Part shown: piece by piece, positions 47,245-55,420 of the stretch
Layout of the letters: each line of letters starts with the position of its first letter
Numbering within the stretch: the first letter of the stretch is position 1
DNA from: Legionella qingyii
GTDB lineage: Bacteria; Pseudomonadota; Gammaproteobacteria; Legionellales; Legionellaceae
Assembly: GCF_003184185.1 (NCBI RefSeq)
Contig: NZ_QHJG01000021.1
Span: forward strand, 164,531 to 228,530
Length of the DNA: 64,000 nucleotides
Direction of reading: 5' to 3'
The notes under the pieces: generated by a model
Database searches by the model: none
What the model was told of the DNA's origin: nothing
Seen by the model: the letters and a program-made list of their open reading frames with translations, nothing else
Translations under genes and position numbers: made by a program

Positions 47245-47997
47245 ATGAAAAATCAAAAAGAATTGTTCGAGTTTTTGTGTCAGTTAATTGATATTCAAAT
47301 TAAAAAATACGTTGCTTTGCCCAAAATAGGAATAGGTCCAGATGCGCGTCTTAATGGACAACTTGTTTTTCAAGAAGTAAATGAGTTGCTCGAATTTGCA
47401 GATCAACTAATGGATGAAATGGAACATGTAAGCAACGGTAAAGCTGTTTCTCTCGAACTCTTTTCTTCAATATTCGAACAAATTAAATTTTATCTTGAAC
47501 AAGAACATCTCAGAGGATATGCAGGTTGGCTTCTTGATGAAAACAACATCCATACCCCACTGATGGCACGAGTAAATGAGCAAATCAAACAATTAAAAAA
47601 GATCGCTGACTCAGCAAATATTGCATATTCTTCTTCCTCAAAACCTATAACAGAAACACAGCGACAAACGGAATATGATAGTGTTGCAATTGCCTTTTAT
47701 ATTCTAGACCTCGCTATAAAATTAGCTGAAAATCCTTCGATAGAATTGGAAGAAAAAAGTTTAAAACATGCTCTCCCAATACTAAAACGTAATGCGAGTA
47801 CCCGATATTGCAAAGAGGAGTTTGCACAACCTATCCGTGAGTTGCATCAAAAATGTGGTGAGTTTTTACAACAATCCGAAGATCAAAAAAGCAATACATT
47901 ACTGGATAAAGCGGATGCTTGCATCTATGAAAAAAAACACCGAGAACAATGGAGCAATTTACTTAAACGTTATCAAGAAATTGAGCCAAACTTCTAA
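47245..47997 (+). CDS. Unrecognised helical protein, probably truncated by a frameshift
   Basis: A 250-residue, charged, helix-rich protein, not recognised. GGAAG precedes the ATG. It ends EIEPNF in this frame, but the +1 frame continues directly with KLFAPEHEWYKIGKLTEEK and then a clear membrane helix to 48199. Omitting one T in the CTTCTAAA stretch near 47993 would give a protein of about 317 residues with a C-terminal anchor. It may be an effector or a host-membrane-type tail-anchored protein; this is inference. Confidence 0.65.
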   Translation: MKNQKELFEFLCQLIDIQIKKYVALPKIGIGPDARLNGQLVFQEVNELLEFADQLMDEMEHVSNGKAVSLELFSSIFEQIKFYLEQEHLRGYAGWLLDENNIHTPLMARVNEQIKQLKKIADSANIAYSSSSKPITETQRQTEYDSVAIAFYILDLAIKLAENPSIELEEKSLKHALPILKRNASTRYCKEEFAQPIRELHQKCGEFLQQSEDQKSNTLLDKADACIYEKKHREQWSNLLKRYQEIEPNF

Positions 47998-48199
47998 ATT
48001 ATTCGCCCCTGAACATGAGTGGTATAAAATTGGTAAATTAACTGAAGAAAAAGCAAAACCAAAATCAGCATATTCTACTCAGAATTTTACATTGTTTAAC
48101 GGGATGGCCCTTGGCATAGTAGTTGTTGGCATGCTACTTATCTATTTTATGAAGCAGCAGGATAATGAAAATCCCCTAAATTCAATTTTGAATCCCTAA
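47998..48199 (+). pseudogene. Out-of-frame C-terminal part of the preceding gene with a membrane helix
   Basis: In the +1 frame: a polar stretch (KAYSTQ-like, FTLFNG), then a single hydrophobic segment (MALGIVVVGMLLIYFM) and a short polar tail ending NSILNP. It has no good start codon with a ribosome-binding site of its own; an ATG at about 47928 would overlap the main frame. It reads best as the severed tail of the gene at 47245. Confidence 0.55.
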
Positions 48200-48249
48200 A
48201 TGAAACCTGAGTCAAGGGACAACGGCACCCCTATTGCTATTTTTCTGTC

Positions 48250-48269
48250 ATTCCCGCGAAGGCGGGAAT
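48250..48269. repeat. ATTCCCGCGAAGGCGGGAAT palindrome
   Basis: A near-perfect 20-bp palindrome of the CATTCCCGCGAA(A/G)GCGGGAATC type that is dispersed in many gammaproteobacterial genomes. It lies in the 48200-48441 gap, where no gene was seen. Confidence 0.6.
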
Positions 48270-48441
48270 CGATACTTAAATTAGCGTTGCACCTCTCTCT
48301 CGAAAACGGGTCCCCATCTTAGCCGGAACGACGGCTTTTCCCTTAACATAATGGCAGTGAGTATAACCCAGTTAGTAAGACATCATCAGAGAAAATAAAA
48401 TGGTCACATCCATAAGAATGGAAATACAAATATAAAACAGA

Positions 48442-48669
48442 TTACGCCTGAGTAAACTCAAATAAATCTTTATAAGTATGAAAATTCATCGCATCTTCTT
48501 CAGTCACAGTTAAATTATATTCTTCACTAAGAATGGCCAGTAACTCTACTATTTTCAATGAGTCTAAATGCAAGTCTTCTATTAATGCAGTATCATCATG
48601 AATTTCTTCTGCTTTAGCGCCTGATAATTTGGATATAATATTTTTTAATTCTGTTTCAGTAATTTTCAT
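48442..48669 (-). CDS. Second acyl carrier protein
   Basis: A 75-residue carrier with attachment Ser37 in DLHLDSLKI, preceded by the acidic ALIEDL segment. ATG 48669 has GAGG eight bases upstream. It follows the MFS gene by 12 bp in the same direction, so the two are co-transcribed. Pairing a carrier with an exporter beside the acyl operon suggests that it holds a pathway intermediate, or that it is the carrier of the minus-strand genes. Confidence 0.92.
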   Translation of the reverse strand: MKITETELKNIISKLSGAKAEEIHDDTALIEDLHLDSLKIVELLAILSEEYNLTVTEEDAMNFHTYKDLFEFTQA

Positions 48670-48681
48670 AAACAATACCTC

Positions 48682-49887
48682 TTAATGCTCTTGTGAAGCC
48701 AGATAATACCATGAAGCAAAAGAACCTAAGCCTAAAATAAGTAAAATTATCGCTAATGAGAATTGGCCATACCATTCACCCAGAGCGATAATCCCGCTGG
48801 ACAACGCAGCACTTAAGTCTTGCATGCATGCATATAAGGCACCGACTGTTCCCGCCATATGAGGAAATGGGTGAAAAGCCCCGGCAAACGCATTGATAAA
48901 AGTAAATCCCACTCCCATGCTAAACAACGACACAGGGATCATTATGGAAAGCACGTTCTGCAATCCTATGAGTGACAAAAATAACATGGTAAATCCACCT
49001 ATTATCATAAAGACAATTCCGATAAACACCATGTAGGATACGCCTTTTTTCATCACCATTTGACTGTTAATTATTCCGCTCACACAAATTGCACCGGCAA
49101 TAAAAATTGTCAATTGGCCAAACTCTATAGGGCTAAGCCCTAATGTATCCTGAAAAAGAAACGGTGCGATCGCGAGATAACCTATCAAACCAGCGGAAGC
49201 AAGACAGGCACATAACGCATAACCTAAAAAAACTTTGGATTTTAATAAGGCAAAATAATTGTCGCGCATTACTCTTAATTTAGTTGCATCAGGATTAAGG
49301 TTTTTATTTGTTTCAGGAAGAGTACATAAAGCTAAAATCCATATAACAAAACCAAATACCAACAAAAATAAAAAATTAATACGCCATCCAAAATGTTCCT
49401 GGATGTAGCCTCCGAGAACTGGAGAGGCAACCATAATAAAAACACTCACAATACCTACATAAGAACCAATTTTGGATAAGACTCTATCGGTAAAGAGATC
49501 ACGAACTAGAGAACGGCCTACAGAACCACAACATCCTATACCAAATCCCTGAATAAAACGGCCAATAATCAAGACCAAAACTGAAGGCGCAAGAAAACAA
49601 CATAAGCTGCCTAAAATACTGAGACCAACACCAAACATAAGCGGGGGTTTACGACCAATTTTATCGGATAAAGGCCCATAAAACACATGAGAAATGCTCA
49701 AGCCAAGCATGAAAAGTGATAACGTTAATTGAATAGAGGCTTCACTGCTGTTAAAAATCTTGGTAATTGCAGGTAATGAAGGAATATACTGATCAGTAGT
49801 CATCTGCATCAATATCATGAGCATTAAAACAACAAAAACCAGTAAAGGATGTAACGAAACTTGCTGAACATCATTTTTTTTCTGCAT
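48682..49887 (-). CDS. MFS exporter, Bcr/CflA drug-resistance family
   Basis: A 401-residue 12-helix proton antiporter. DQYIPSLPAI in helix 1, GPLSDKIGRKPPL (motif A) and RFIQGFGIGCCGSVGRSLVRDLF mark the Bcr/CflA type. ATG 49887 has AAGGG about eight bases upstream. It is co-transcribed with the ACP at 48442. Context suggests export of the acyl-cluster product, but the family also handles antibiotics and amino acids. Confidence 0.9.
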   Translation of the reverse strand: MQKKNDVQQVSLHPLLVFVVLMLMILMQMTTDQYIPSLPAITKIFNSSEASIQLTLSLFMLGLSISHVFYGPLSDKIGRKPPLMFGVGLSILGSLCCFLAPSVLVLIIGRFIQGFGIGCCGSVGRSLVRDLFTDRVLSKIGSYVGIVSVFIMVASPVLGGYIQEHFGWRINFLFLLVFGFVIWILALCTLPETNKNLNPDATKLRVMRDNYFALLKSKVFLGYALCACLASAGLIGYLAIAPFLFQDTLGLSPIEFGQLTIFIAGAICVSGIINSQMVMKKGVSYMVFIGIVFMIIGGFTMLFLSLIGLQNVLSIMIPVSLFSMGVGFTFINAFAGAFHPFPHMAGTVGALYACMQDLSAALSSGIIALGEWYGQFSLAIILLILGLGSFASWYYLASQEH

Positions 49888-49954
49888 CAAAAAACCCTTT
49901 TTAACCTTCTTAATTAATGGCACCTACCCGAATGAGGCCCATAGTATAACAAAA

Positions 49955-50341
49955 TCACACCATGCATAGGCCCAAAATAATCAAGCAACAAATATAGCCA
50001 ATAAACCATGTGAGTGATCTTAACGAAGCCATATCCATTAAATAAAAATAACAATAAATAACTCGGGAGATAATGTAAATAATCGCCAAAATTTGAATTG
50101 TTATACCGATATGATTTGTCACCATTGCGGTTAATGTAGCAGTCGCAAATACGAGTAACGATTCAAAACTGTTTTGATGGGCGGCAACAGCTCGTGCTCC
50201 CATTCCCTGTAATCTCGCCTGTTGAGTTCTTGGATAATGATTATCGTATTTCCCTTCTTTTTGCATAAAATTGGCTACAACAATCTTGAGAAGATAAGGC
50301 AATAATATCGCAATGAACAAACAAAGAATTAAGGTAGTCAT
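49955..50341 (-). CDS. MAPEG-family membrane protein
   Basis: A 128-residue protein with four helices and the MAPEG signatures: an internal AHQNSFESLLVFA segment (helix 2) and RVIYCYFYLMDMASLRSLTWFIGY. Bacterial MAPEG proteins are related to glutathione transferases and peroxidases of membranes. It is separated by 67 bp from the MFS gene downstream and could share its transcript. The substrate is unknown. Confidence 0.85.
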   Translation of the reverse strand: MTTLILCLFIAILLPYLLKIVVANFMQKEGKYDNHYPRTQQARLQGMGARAVAAHQNSFESLLVFATATLTAMVTNHIGITIQILAIIYIISRVIYCYFYLMDMASLRSLTWFIGYICCLIILGLCMV

Positions 50342-50390
50342 AAAGTAGTGTTTCCTAACAATATTCGTTTCACATTAAAATCAAAAAATT

Positions 50391-50419
50391 GTAGCCTGGG
50401 TATCGCAAAGCGAAACTCG
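50391..50419. repeat. Interspersed GTAGCCTGGG element (partial)
   Basis: GTAGCCTGGGTATCGCAAAG followed by CGAAACTCG matches the left and central parts of the repeat at 45738. A diverged right end (ACTCGGGTTTTCC, near 50498) lies about 80 bp further, so this copy may be split. Confidence 0.5.
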
Positions 50420-50599
50420 CTAGCATAGCCTAGCGTTATTTGTGAGTAATTTATAAAAACGAACCATAATAACGAGAATATTTACCCAGTACAATGACTC
50501 GGGTTTTCCTATTCGATAAGGAAAATAGTACTTTCTACCAATTAATTTCTTCTGTTATGATAAATTTATCGAGTAGTTATCATTTAAAGGATTAGTACT

Positions 50600-51868
50600 A
50601 TGGTTCAAGATGAGTCCAAAAAAAAATCTAAAGGACATATTGTTTTATCGTCACATCCATCCGGGCATACTGCTGCACCATTAAAAATTAAATGGGGCGC
50701 TGAAAACCCTAAAGAACGAGGTCCGGTAATAGCCTCCCTCACTAATATAAAAAATCGTAATGCGGTTGGCACCCACTCTGGATCCTATTCAGTTTATCGA
50801 GCACTTGCCGTCGCTGCTGGAGTATTGGACCCAGAACATGTACCTGATCTTACGGATACGACGCCTCCAGTTACCATAGGCCCTCATCCTCAATGGAGTG
50901 ACAGTCAGAAGATCATCTCTCTTGATCCTTGGGGACATCTAGTAGCCAATGTTTTCGCTGAAGAAATTCAAGCAGGATATGACATTCGCCCTACTATAGC
51001 AGTTACCAAAGCGCATATTAATATTCCTGAATTGCATACGGCTATTCAAAGAGGTCGCCTCAAGCCCGATGGAAAAATATTAAAAGAATCAGGAGATGTA
51101 GCAGTTACTAAAGTGGCGTTAGAACCAGTTTGGTATCTACCCGGAATCGCCGAACGCTTTAAAATCTCAGAATCACATTTGCGTCGAACCTTATTTGAGC
51201 AAACAGCAGGAATGTTCCCTGAACTGGTAACACGCTCCGACTTCGATGTATTTCTTCCTCCGATAGGCGGGATGACTGCCTATTTTTTTGGTGATGTAAC
51301 CACCATCCACGATCCCCAAATTGAGCTTACATGTCGTATTCATGATGAATGCAATGGCTCTGATGTGTTTGGTTCAGATATTTGTACCTGCAGACCCTAT
51401 TTGGTACATGGAATCGAATTGTCTATTGAGTCGGCACAAAAAGGCGGGGCTGGTTTGATTGTATATAATCGAAAAGAAGGAAGAGCTCTCGGTGAGGTAA
51501 CCAAATTTTTAGTTTATAACGCTCGCAAAAGACAAAAAGGTGGCGATACGGCTGCTAAATACTTTGAAAGAACAGAGTGTGTTGCGGGAGTTCAAGACAT
51601 GCGTTTTCAAGAATTAATGTCAGATGTCTTGCATTGGCTTGGTATTACCAAAATCCATCGTTTCGTCTCCATGTCCAATATGAAATATGATGCATTACTC
51701 AAATCTGGAATTCAGGTTGTAGAACGAGTAACCATTCCCGATGAACTCGTTCCTCCTGACGCACAAGTAGAAATGAATGCCAAACGTGCGGCCGGTTATT
51801 ATTCACCCGATCGAATCGTAGACATTAATGAATTAGCAAGAACTAAAGGACGTGACCTTAATGAGTAA
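50600..51868 (+). CDS. GTP cyclohydrolase II-like protein, URC1-type (uracil catabolism)
   Basis: A 422-residue protein with a C-terminal GTP cyclohydrolase II fold: the zinc cysteines are in HDECNGSD and DICTC, followed by GLIVYNRKEGRALGE in place of the usual LLYHRQEGRNIG. The 200-residue N-terminal part is not the DHBP synthase domain of RibBA. This N-extended form is the URC1 type, first described in yeast uracil degradation and found beside DUF1688 in bacteria. It overlaps the DUF1688 gene by 8 bp. So it is probably not the riboflavin enzyme. ATG 50600 follows AAAGGA. Confidence 0.88.
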   Translation: MVQDESKKKSKGHIVLSSHPSGHTAAPLKIKWGAENPKERGPVIASLTNIKNRNAVGTHSGSYSVYRALAVAAGVLDPEHVPDLTDTTPPVTIGPHPQWSDSQKIISLDPWGHLVANVFAEEIQAGYDIRPTIAVTKAHINIPELHTAIQRGRLKPDGKILKESGDVAVTKVALEPVWYLPGIAERFKISESHLRRTLFEQTAGMFPELVTRSDFDVFLPPIGGMTAYFFGDVTTIHDPQIELTCRIHDECNGSDVFGSDICTCRPYLVHGIELSIESAQKGGAGLIVYNRKEGRALGEVTKFLVYNARKRQKGGDTAAKYFERTECVAGVQDMRFQELMSDVLHWLGITKIHRFVSMSNMKYDALLKSGIQVVERVTIPDELVPPDAQVEMNAKRAAGYYSPDRIVDINELARTKGRDLNE

Positions 51869-53099
51869 TGAACAAGAAACTGCCCAAGTGTTAGCCACAT
51901 TAAAGGATCCTCGGACTATACGTGTGCGCTCACAAGCTATTTTAGAACGAGTTAAACAAGATAAGTCAGCTTATTTCTCCCTAGATCCGGAAAAAATGAC
52001 CAGCACTGCTTCTTTTGTTATTGAAGTCATTCAGGATAATTATCCAAATCTTGATATTCCTTATCACAGTCGTTGGCGTCATTTTGAAGCCGGAGGTATT
52101 GATCGAATTAAAAAAATGCAGGCACAATTGAATACCTTTTCTGCAGCGGAACAGGGAAAAATCCTTTATGAACTGGTTATCATCAGTGTATTTCTAGATG
52201 CCGGTGCCGGGCAATATTGGCACTACAAGGAGCCTGAGACAGGGGCAGAATATTCCCGATCAGAAGGTCTTGCCTTAGCAAGTTTATCTCTTTATCAAAA
52301 AGGTGTTTTCAGTGCCATCCCAACTGAACCGTTGAGAGTAGATGCCGAGCGTTTATTGACTTTTAATGAAGATGAGTTACGTCATGGATTCCAAGTAACT
52401 ACCGAGAATCCACTAGATGGCCTTTCCGGGAGAGTTGCTCTGCTCAATCGACTTGGCGCATTAATACAACACGATGAACATCATTTTGGAAAAGAAAACC
52501 GCTTAGGTAACTTTTATACTTATATAAGCTCCTTGGCAGCAAATAACAGACTTACAGCACCGCAGATTTTTCATGAAGTACTCAATACATTTAATGAAAT
52601 ATGGCCAGCCAGACTTTCATTTCATGGAGTTCCTCTTGGAGATGTGTGGCAATATAATGCTCTAAAAACAAATGATCCTGGATCGGAATACATTCCCTTT
52701 CATAAATTATCCCAGTGGCTTACATACTCCTTGATTGAGCCATTAGAACAAGCGGGAATTACAGTAACTCATTTAGAAGAACTCACGGGTTTACCAGAGT
52801 ATCGAAATGGTGGTTTACTCATCGATTGTGGTGTACTGAAAATTAAAAATAAGGAAGCTCTGGAAAAAGCCCTGCCACCTGATGCAGAAATGATTGTGGA
52901 GTGGCGTGCATTGACCATTACACTCTTGGATGAATTAGCTGCATTGATCAGAAAAAAATTGCAAAAAAATGCCATTGAACTCCCTTTGGCTAAAATTTTG
53001 CAAGGAGGCACCTGGGAGGCCGGACGACGAATTGCGAAACAAAAACGCCCCCAAGGCACCCCACCTGTCCAGATTATTAGTGATGGTACCGTTTTTTAA
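51861..53099 (+). CDS. DUF1688 protein, URC4/Urg3 type
   Basis: A 412-residue soluble protein matching the DUF1688 family throughout: HSRWRHFEAGG near residue 70, DAGAGQYWHYKEPETG, RSEGLALASL, GRVALLNRLG and a C-terminal KILQGGTWEAGRRIA. In fungi the homologue (URC4) is needed for uracil use as nitrogen source, but its chemistry is unresolved. ATG 51861 follows AAGGA; GTG 51852 is an alternative. It is translationally coupled to the URC1-type gene, and uracil phosphoribosyltransferase follows. Confidence 0.92.
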   Translation: MSNEQETAQVLATLKDPRTIRVRSQAILERVKQDKSAYFSLDPEKMTSTASFVIEVIQDNYPNLDIPYHSRWRHFEAGGIDRIKKMQAQLNTFSAAEQGKILYELVIISVFLDAGAGQYWHYKEPETGAEYSRSEGLALASLSLYQKGVFSAIPTEPLRVDAERLLTFNEDELRHGFQVTTENPLDGLSGRVALLNRLGALIQHDEHHFGKENRLGNFYTYISSLAANNRLTAPQIFHEVLNTFNEIWPARLSFHGVPLGDVWQYNALKTNDPGSEYIPFHKLSQWLTYSLIEPLEQAGITVTHLEELTGLPEYRNGGLLIDCGVLKIKNKEALEKALPPDAEMIVEWRALTITLLDELAALIRKKLQKNAIELPLAKILQGGTWEAGRRIAKQKRPQGTPPVQIISDGTVF

Positions 53100-53151
53100 A
53101 TTAAGACAATTTTCGCTTGGATATATTGCAGCCAAAGTGAAGGCGCATGCC

Positions 53152-53205
53152 GTAGCCCGGTTTCCTAGTAAAGATGTCCCGGGTTCCGCGTCGCTACCAA
53201 GCTAC
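53152..53205. repeat. Interspersed GTAGCCCGG...GCTAC element
   Basis: GTAGCCCGG at the left end and CCCGGGTTCCGCGTCGC with a terminal GCTAC at the right end form an imperfect palindrome of 54 bp. It belongs to the same family as 45738. It lies between the DUF1688 and upp genes, where it could attenuate or stabilise the transcript. Confidence 0.6.
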
Positions 53206-53239
53206 AATTTTTCACCTAAAACCGCAGTTTGGAGTTAAA

Positions 53240-53884
53240 ATGAACAATCAACATGTTGTTGTAGTGAACCACCCATTAATTCAGCATAAATTAACAATTA
53301 TGCGCCGAAAAGATACCAGTACTGTCAAATTTCGTAATTTGATGCATGAAATTAGCATGTTACTCGCTTATGAAATCACTCGTGATTTAGAAATCGAATA
53401 TGAAGAAATCGAAACACCCCTAGCCATGATGCAATCACCTGTTTTAAAAGGTAAAAAATTGGTTTTTGTTTCAATTTTGCGAGCAGGTAATGGTTTAGTC
53501 GATGGCATGTTGCAACTTGTACCTACAGCACGAATTGGTCACATCGGTTTGTATCGTGATCCTAAAACACTAGAAGCTATTGAATATTATATTAAACTTC
53601 CAGAGCATACTCGAGATCGCGATGTCATTGTAGTTGATCCTATGTTAGCAACTGGAAATTCAGCAATTGCCGCAGTTAAGGAAATTAAAGCCATCAGTCC
53701 CAAATCAATTAAATTTCTCTGTCTGCTTGCCTCGCCAGAAGGAATTGCAGCATTTCATGAAGAACATCCAGAAATTCCCATTTACACGGCCGCAATAGAT
53801 CAACAACTCAATGAAAAAGGATATATTATTCCAGGATTAGGGGATGCCGGGGATCGACTTTATGGTACCAAATTGGAATATTAG
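53240..53884 (+). CDS. upp: Uracil phosphoribosyltransferase
   Basis: Converts uracil and PRPP to UMP; 214 residues. The PRPP motif [16 protein letters not shown] and the uracil-binding C-terminal [16 protein letters not shown] are complete. ATG 53240 has GGAG six bases upstream; the in-frame start at 53174 lies in the repeat and is not used. It follows the URC1- and URC4-type genes by 140 bp. In the URC pathway uracil phosphoribosyltransferase (URC6) makes the substrate, so the three form a functional set. Confidence 0.96.
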   Translation: MNNQHVVVVNHPLIQHKLTIMRRKDTSTVKFRNLMHEISMLLAYEITRDLEIEYEEIETPLAMMQSPVLKGKKLVFVSILRAGNGLVDGMLQLVPTARIGHIGLYRDPKTLEAIEYYIKLPEHTRDRDVIVVDPMLATGNSAIAAVKEIKAISPKSIKFLCLLASPEGIAAFHEEHPEIPIYTAAIDQQLNEKGYIIPGLGDAGDRLYGTKLEY

Positions 53885-54005
53885 TCCCTAAAACCAAGTA
53901 AATATTTATGGAACATTCTGTCAACATAAGAGGCCATTGTTGAAATTTTGGCTTCGAAGTGTTAATATTGAACACCGTGCTCGGTATTACATAAAGGATG
54001 TTTTA

Positions 54006-55301
54006 ATGTCATCAAATGAAACTGCAGGAATACTTTCACCTTTAGCTACAAGTAAAAAGTATTCATGGACAAAACAGGATACCGTCTGGATGCTAAGTCT
54101 TTACGGTACCGCTGTAGGTGCTGGAACTCTGTTCCTTCCAATTGATGCCGGACTTAATGGGATCTGGCCCTTAATAATAATGACCATACTTGCCTTTCCC
54201 ATGACTTACTTCTCACATCGTGCACTATGTCGTTTTGTTTTATCAGGCTCTTCTACTCAAAATGACATTACCGAGGTGGTTGAAGAGCACTTCGGTACTT
54301 TTGCAGGAAGAATACTGACTGGTTTGTATTTTTTTGCGATTTATCCCATTTTATTAATGTATAGTGTGGCTATTACCAATACCACTGAAAGTTTTCTTGT
54401 GAATCAGTTAGGTATATCTGCTCCTCCAAGAGCACTTTTAGCCATAATACTAATTCTTGCTCTTATGGCGATTGTCCGCTTCGGTCAGGAAATAATTGTC
54501 AAATCAATGTCCGTAATGGTTTATCCTTTTGCAACTATATTATTATTTTTGTCTATTTATTTGATTCCCAACTGGAATAACGCCATTTTACAACAAGACA
54601 ACTCGTTACATGCCAACGGTGGTCATGGATTGTTAATGACTCTATGGCTAGTCATTCCAGTCATGGTATTTTCCTTTAATCATTCGCCAATTATTTCATC
54701 TTTCGCAGTGAATCAAAAAAAACAACATGGTATTGATGCAGATAGCCATAGTACCGCGATCATGCGCTATAGCCATTTGCTTATGGTTTTTTCAGTGATG
54801 TTCTTTGTATTTAGTTGTGTTTTTAGCCTCTCACCGCAGGATCTTTTACAAGCGAAACAACAAAACATTTCGATTTTATCTTATCTTGCAAATCATTTTA
54901 AAACGCCGCTGATTGCGACCATCGCTCCTATTATTGCCTTTATTGCAATTTCCAAATCGTTTCTTGGTCATTATTTAGGGGCTAAAGAAGGTCTTAGCAG
55001 TATTATTGTCAATTTGCTCAAACCAACTGGAAAAAAAATAAGCTCATGCAAGTTGCAACGCATCATAGAAATTTTTATGGTACTGACCTGCTGGATTGTA
55101 GCTACAATCAATCCCAACATCTTAAAAATGATAGAAACTTTGGGTGGACCAGTTATTGCTATGCTGCTCTTTATTATGCCTATGTATGCAACTGCCAAAA
55201 TTCCAGCAATGGAAAAATATCGTACACATGTTGCAAGCAATGCATTTACAACAATCATGGGCATCATCTCTATTTCAGCCATAGTATATGGCTTGCTATA
55301 A
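54006..55301 (+). CDS. Amino acid permease, HAAAP family (SdaC/TdcC-like)
   Basis: A 431-residue inner-membrane symporter with 11 predicted helices. GTAVGAGTLFLPIDAGLNGIWP in helix 1-2 and SFNHSPIISSFAV mid-protein are the family marks, together with FIAISKSFLGHYLGAKEG. Serine or threonine is the usual substrate. ATG 54006 has AAGGA seven bases upstream; the longer frame to 53937 lacks one. It is monocistronic, with an intergenic repeat after the stop. Confidence 0.88.
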   Translation: MSSNETAGILSPLATSKKYSWTKQDTVWMLSLYGTAVGAGTLFLPIDAGLNGIWPLIIMTILAFPMTYFSHRALCRFVLSGSSTQNDITEVVEEHFGTFAGRILTGLYFFAIYPILLMYSVAITNTTESFLVNQLGISAPPRALLAIILILALMAIVRFGQEIIVKSMSVMVYPFATILLFLSIYLIPNWNNAILQQDNSLHANGGHGLLMTLWLVIPVMVFSFNHSPIISSFAVNQKKQHGIDADSHSTAIMRYSHLLMVFSVMFFVFSCVFSLSPQDLLQAKQQNISILSYLANHFKTPLIATIAPIIAFIAISKSFLGHYLGAKEGLSSIIVNLLKPTGKKISSCKLQRIIEIFMVLTCWIVATINPNILKMIETLGGPVIAMLLFIMPMYATAKIPAMEKYRTHVASNAFTTIMGIISISAIVYGLL

Positions 55302-55309
55302 AATGGTTC

Positions 55310-55353
55310 GTAGTCTGCGTGCAACTTAATAGAACAAAGGCTACGTTGCGCAC
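55310..55353. repeat. Degenerate copy of the GTAGCC repeat family
   Basis: GTAGTCTGCGTGCAAC and, after an AT-rich gap, GGCTACGTTGCGCAC form an imperfect inverted pair. It is a diverged member of the 45738 family by its GTAG start and GCAAC core. Confidence 0.4.
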
Positions 55354-55420
55354 AGCTCCTATTTTCATTCCTACGAAAATATGAAACAATTTATATCAAT
55401 CTCATTCAATACCATTTTCG

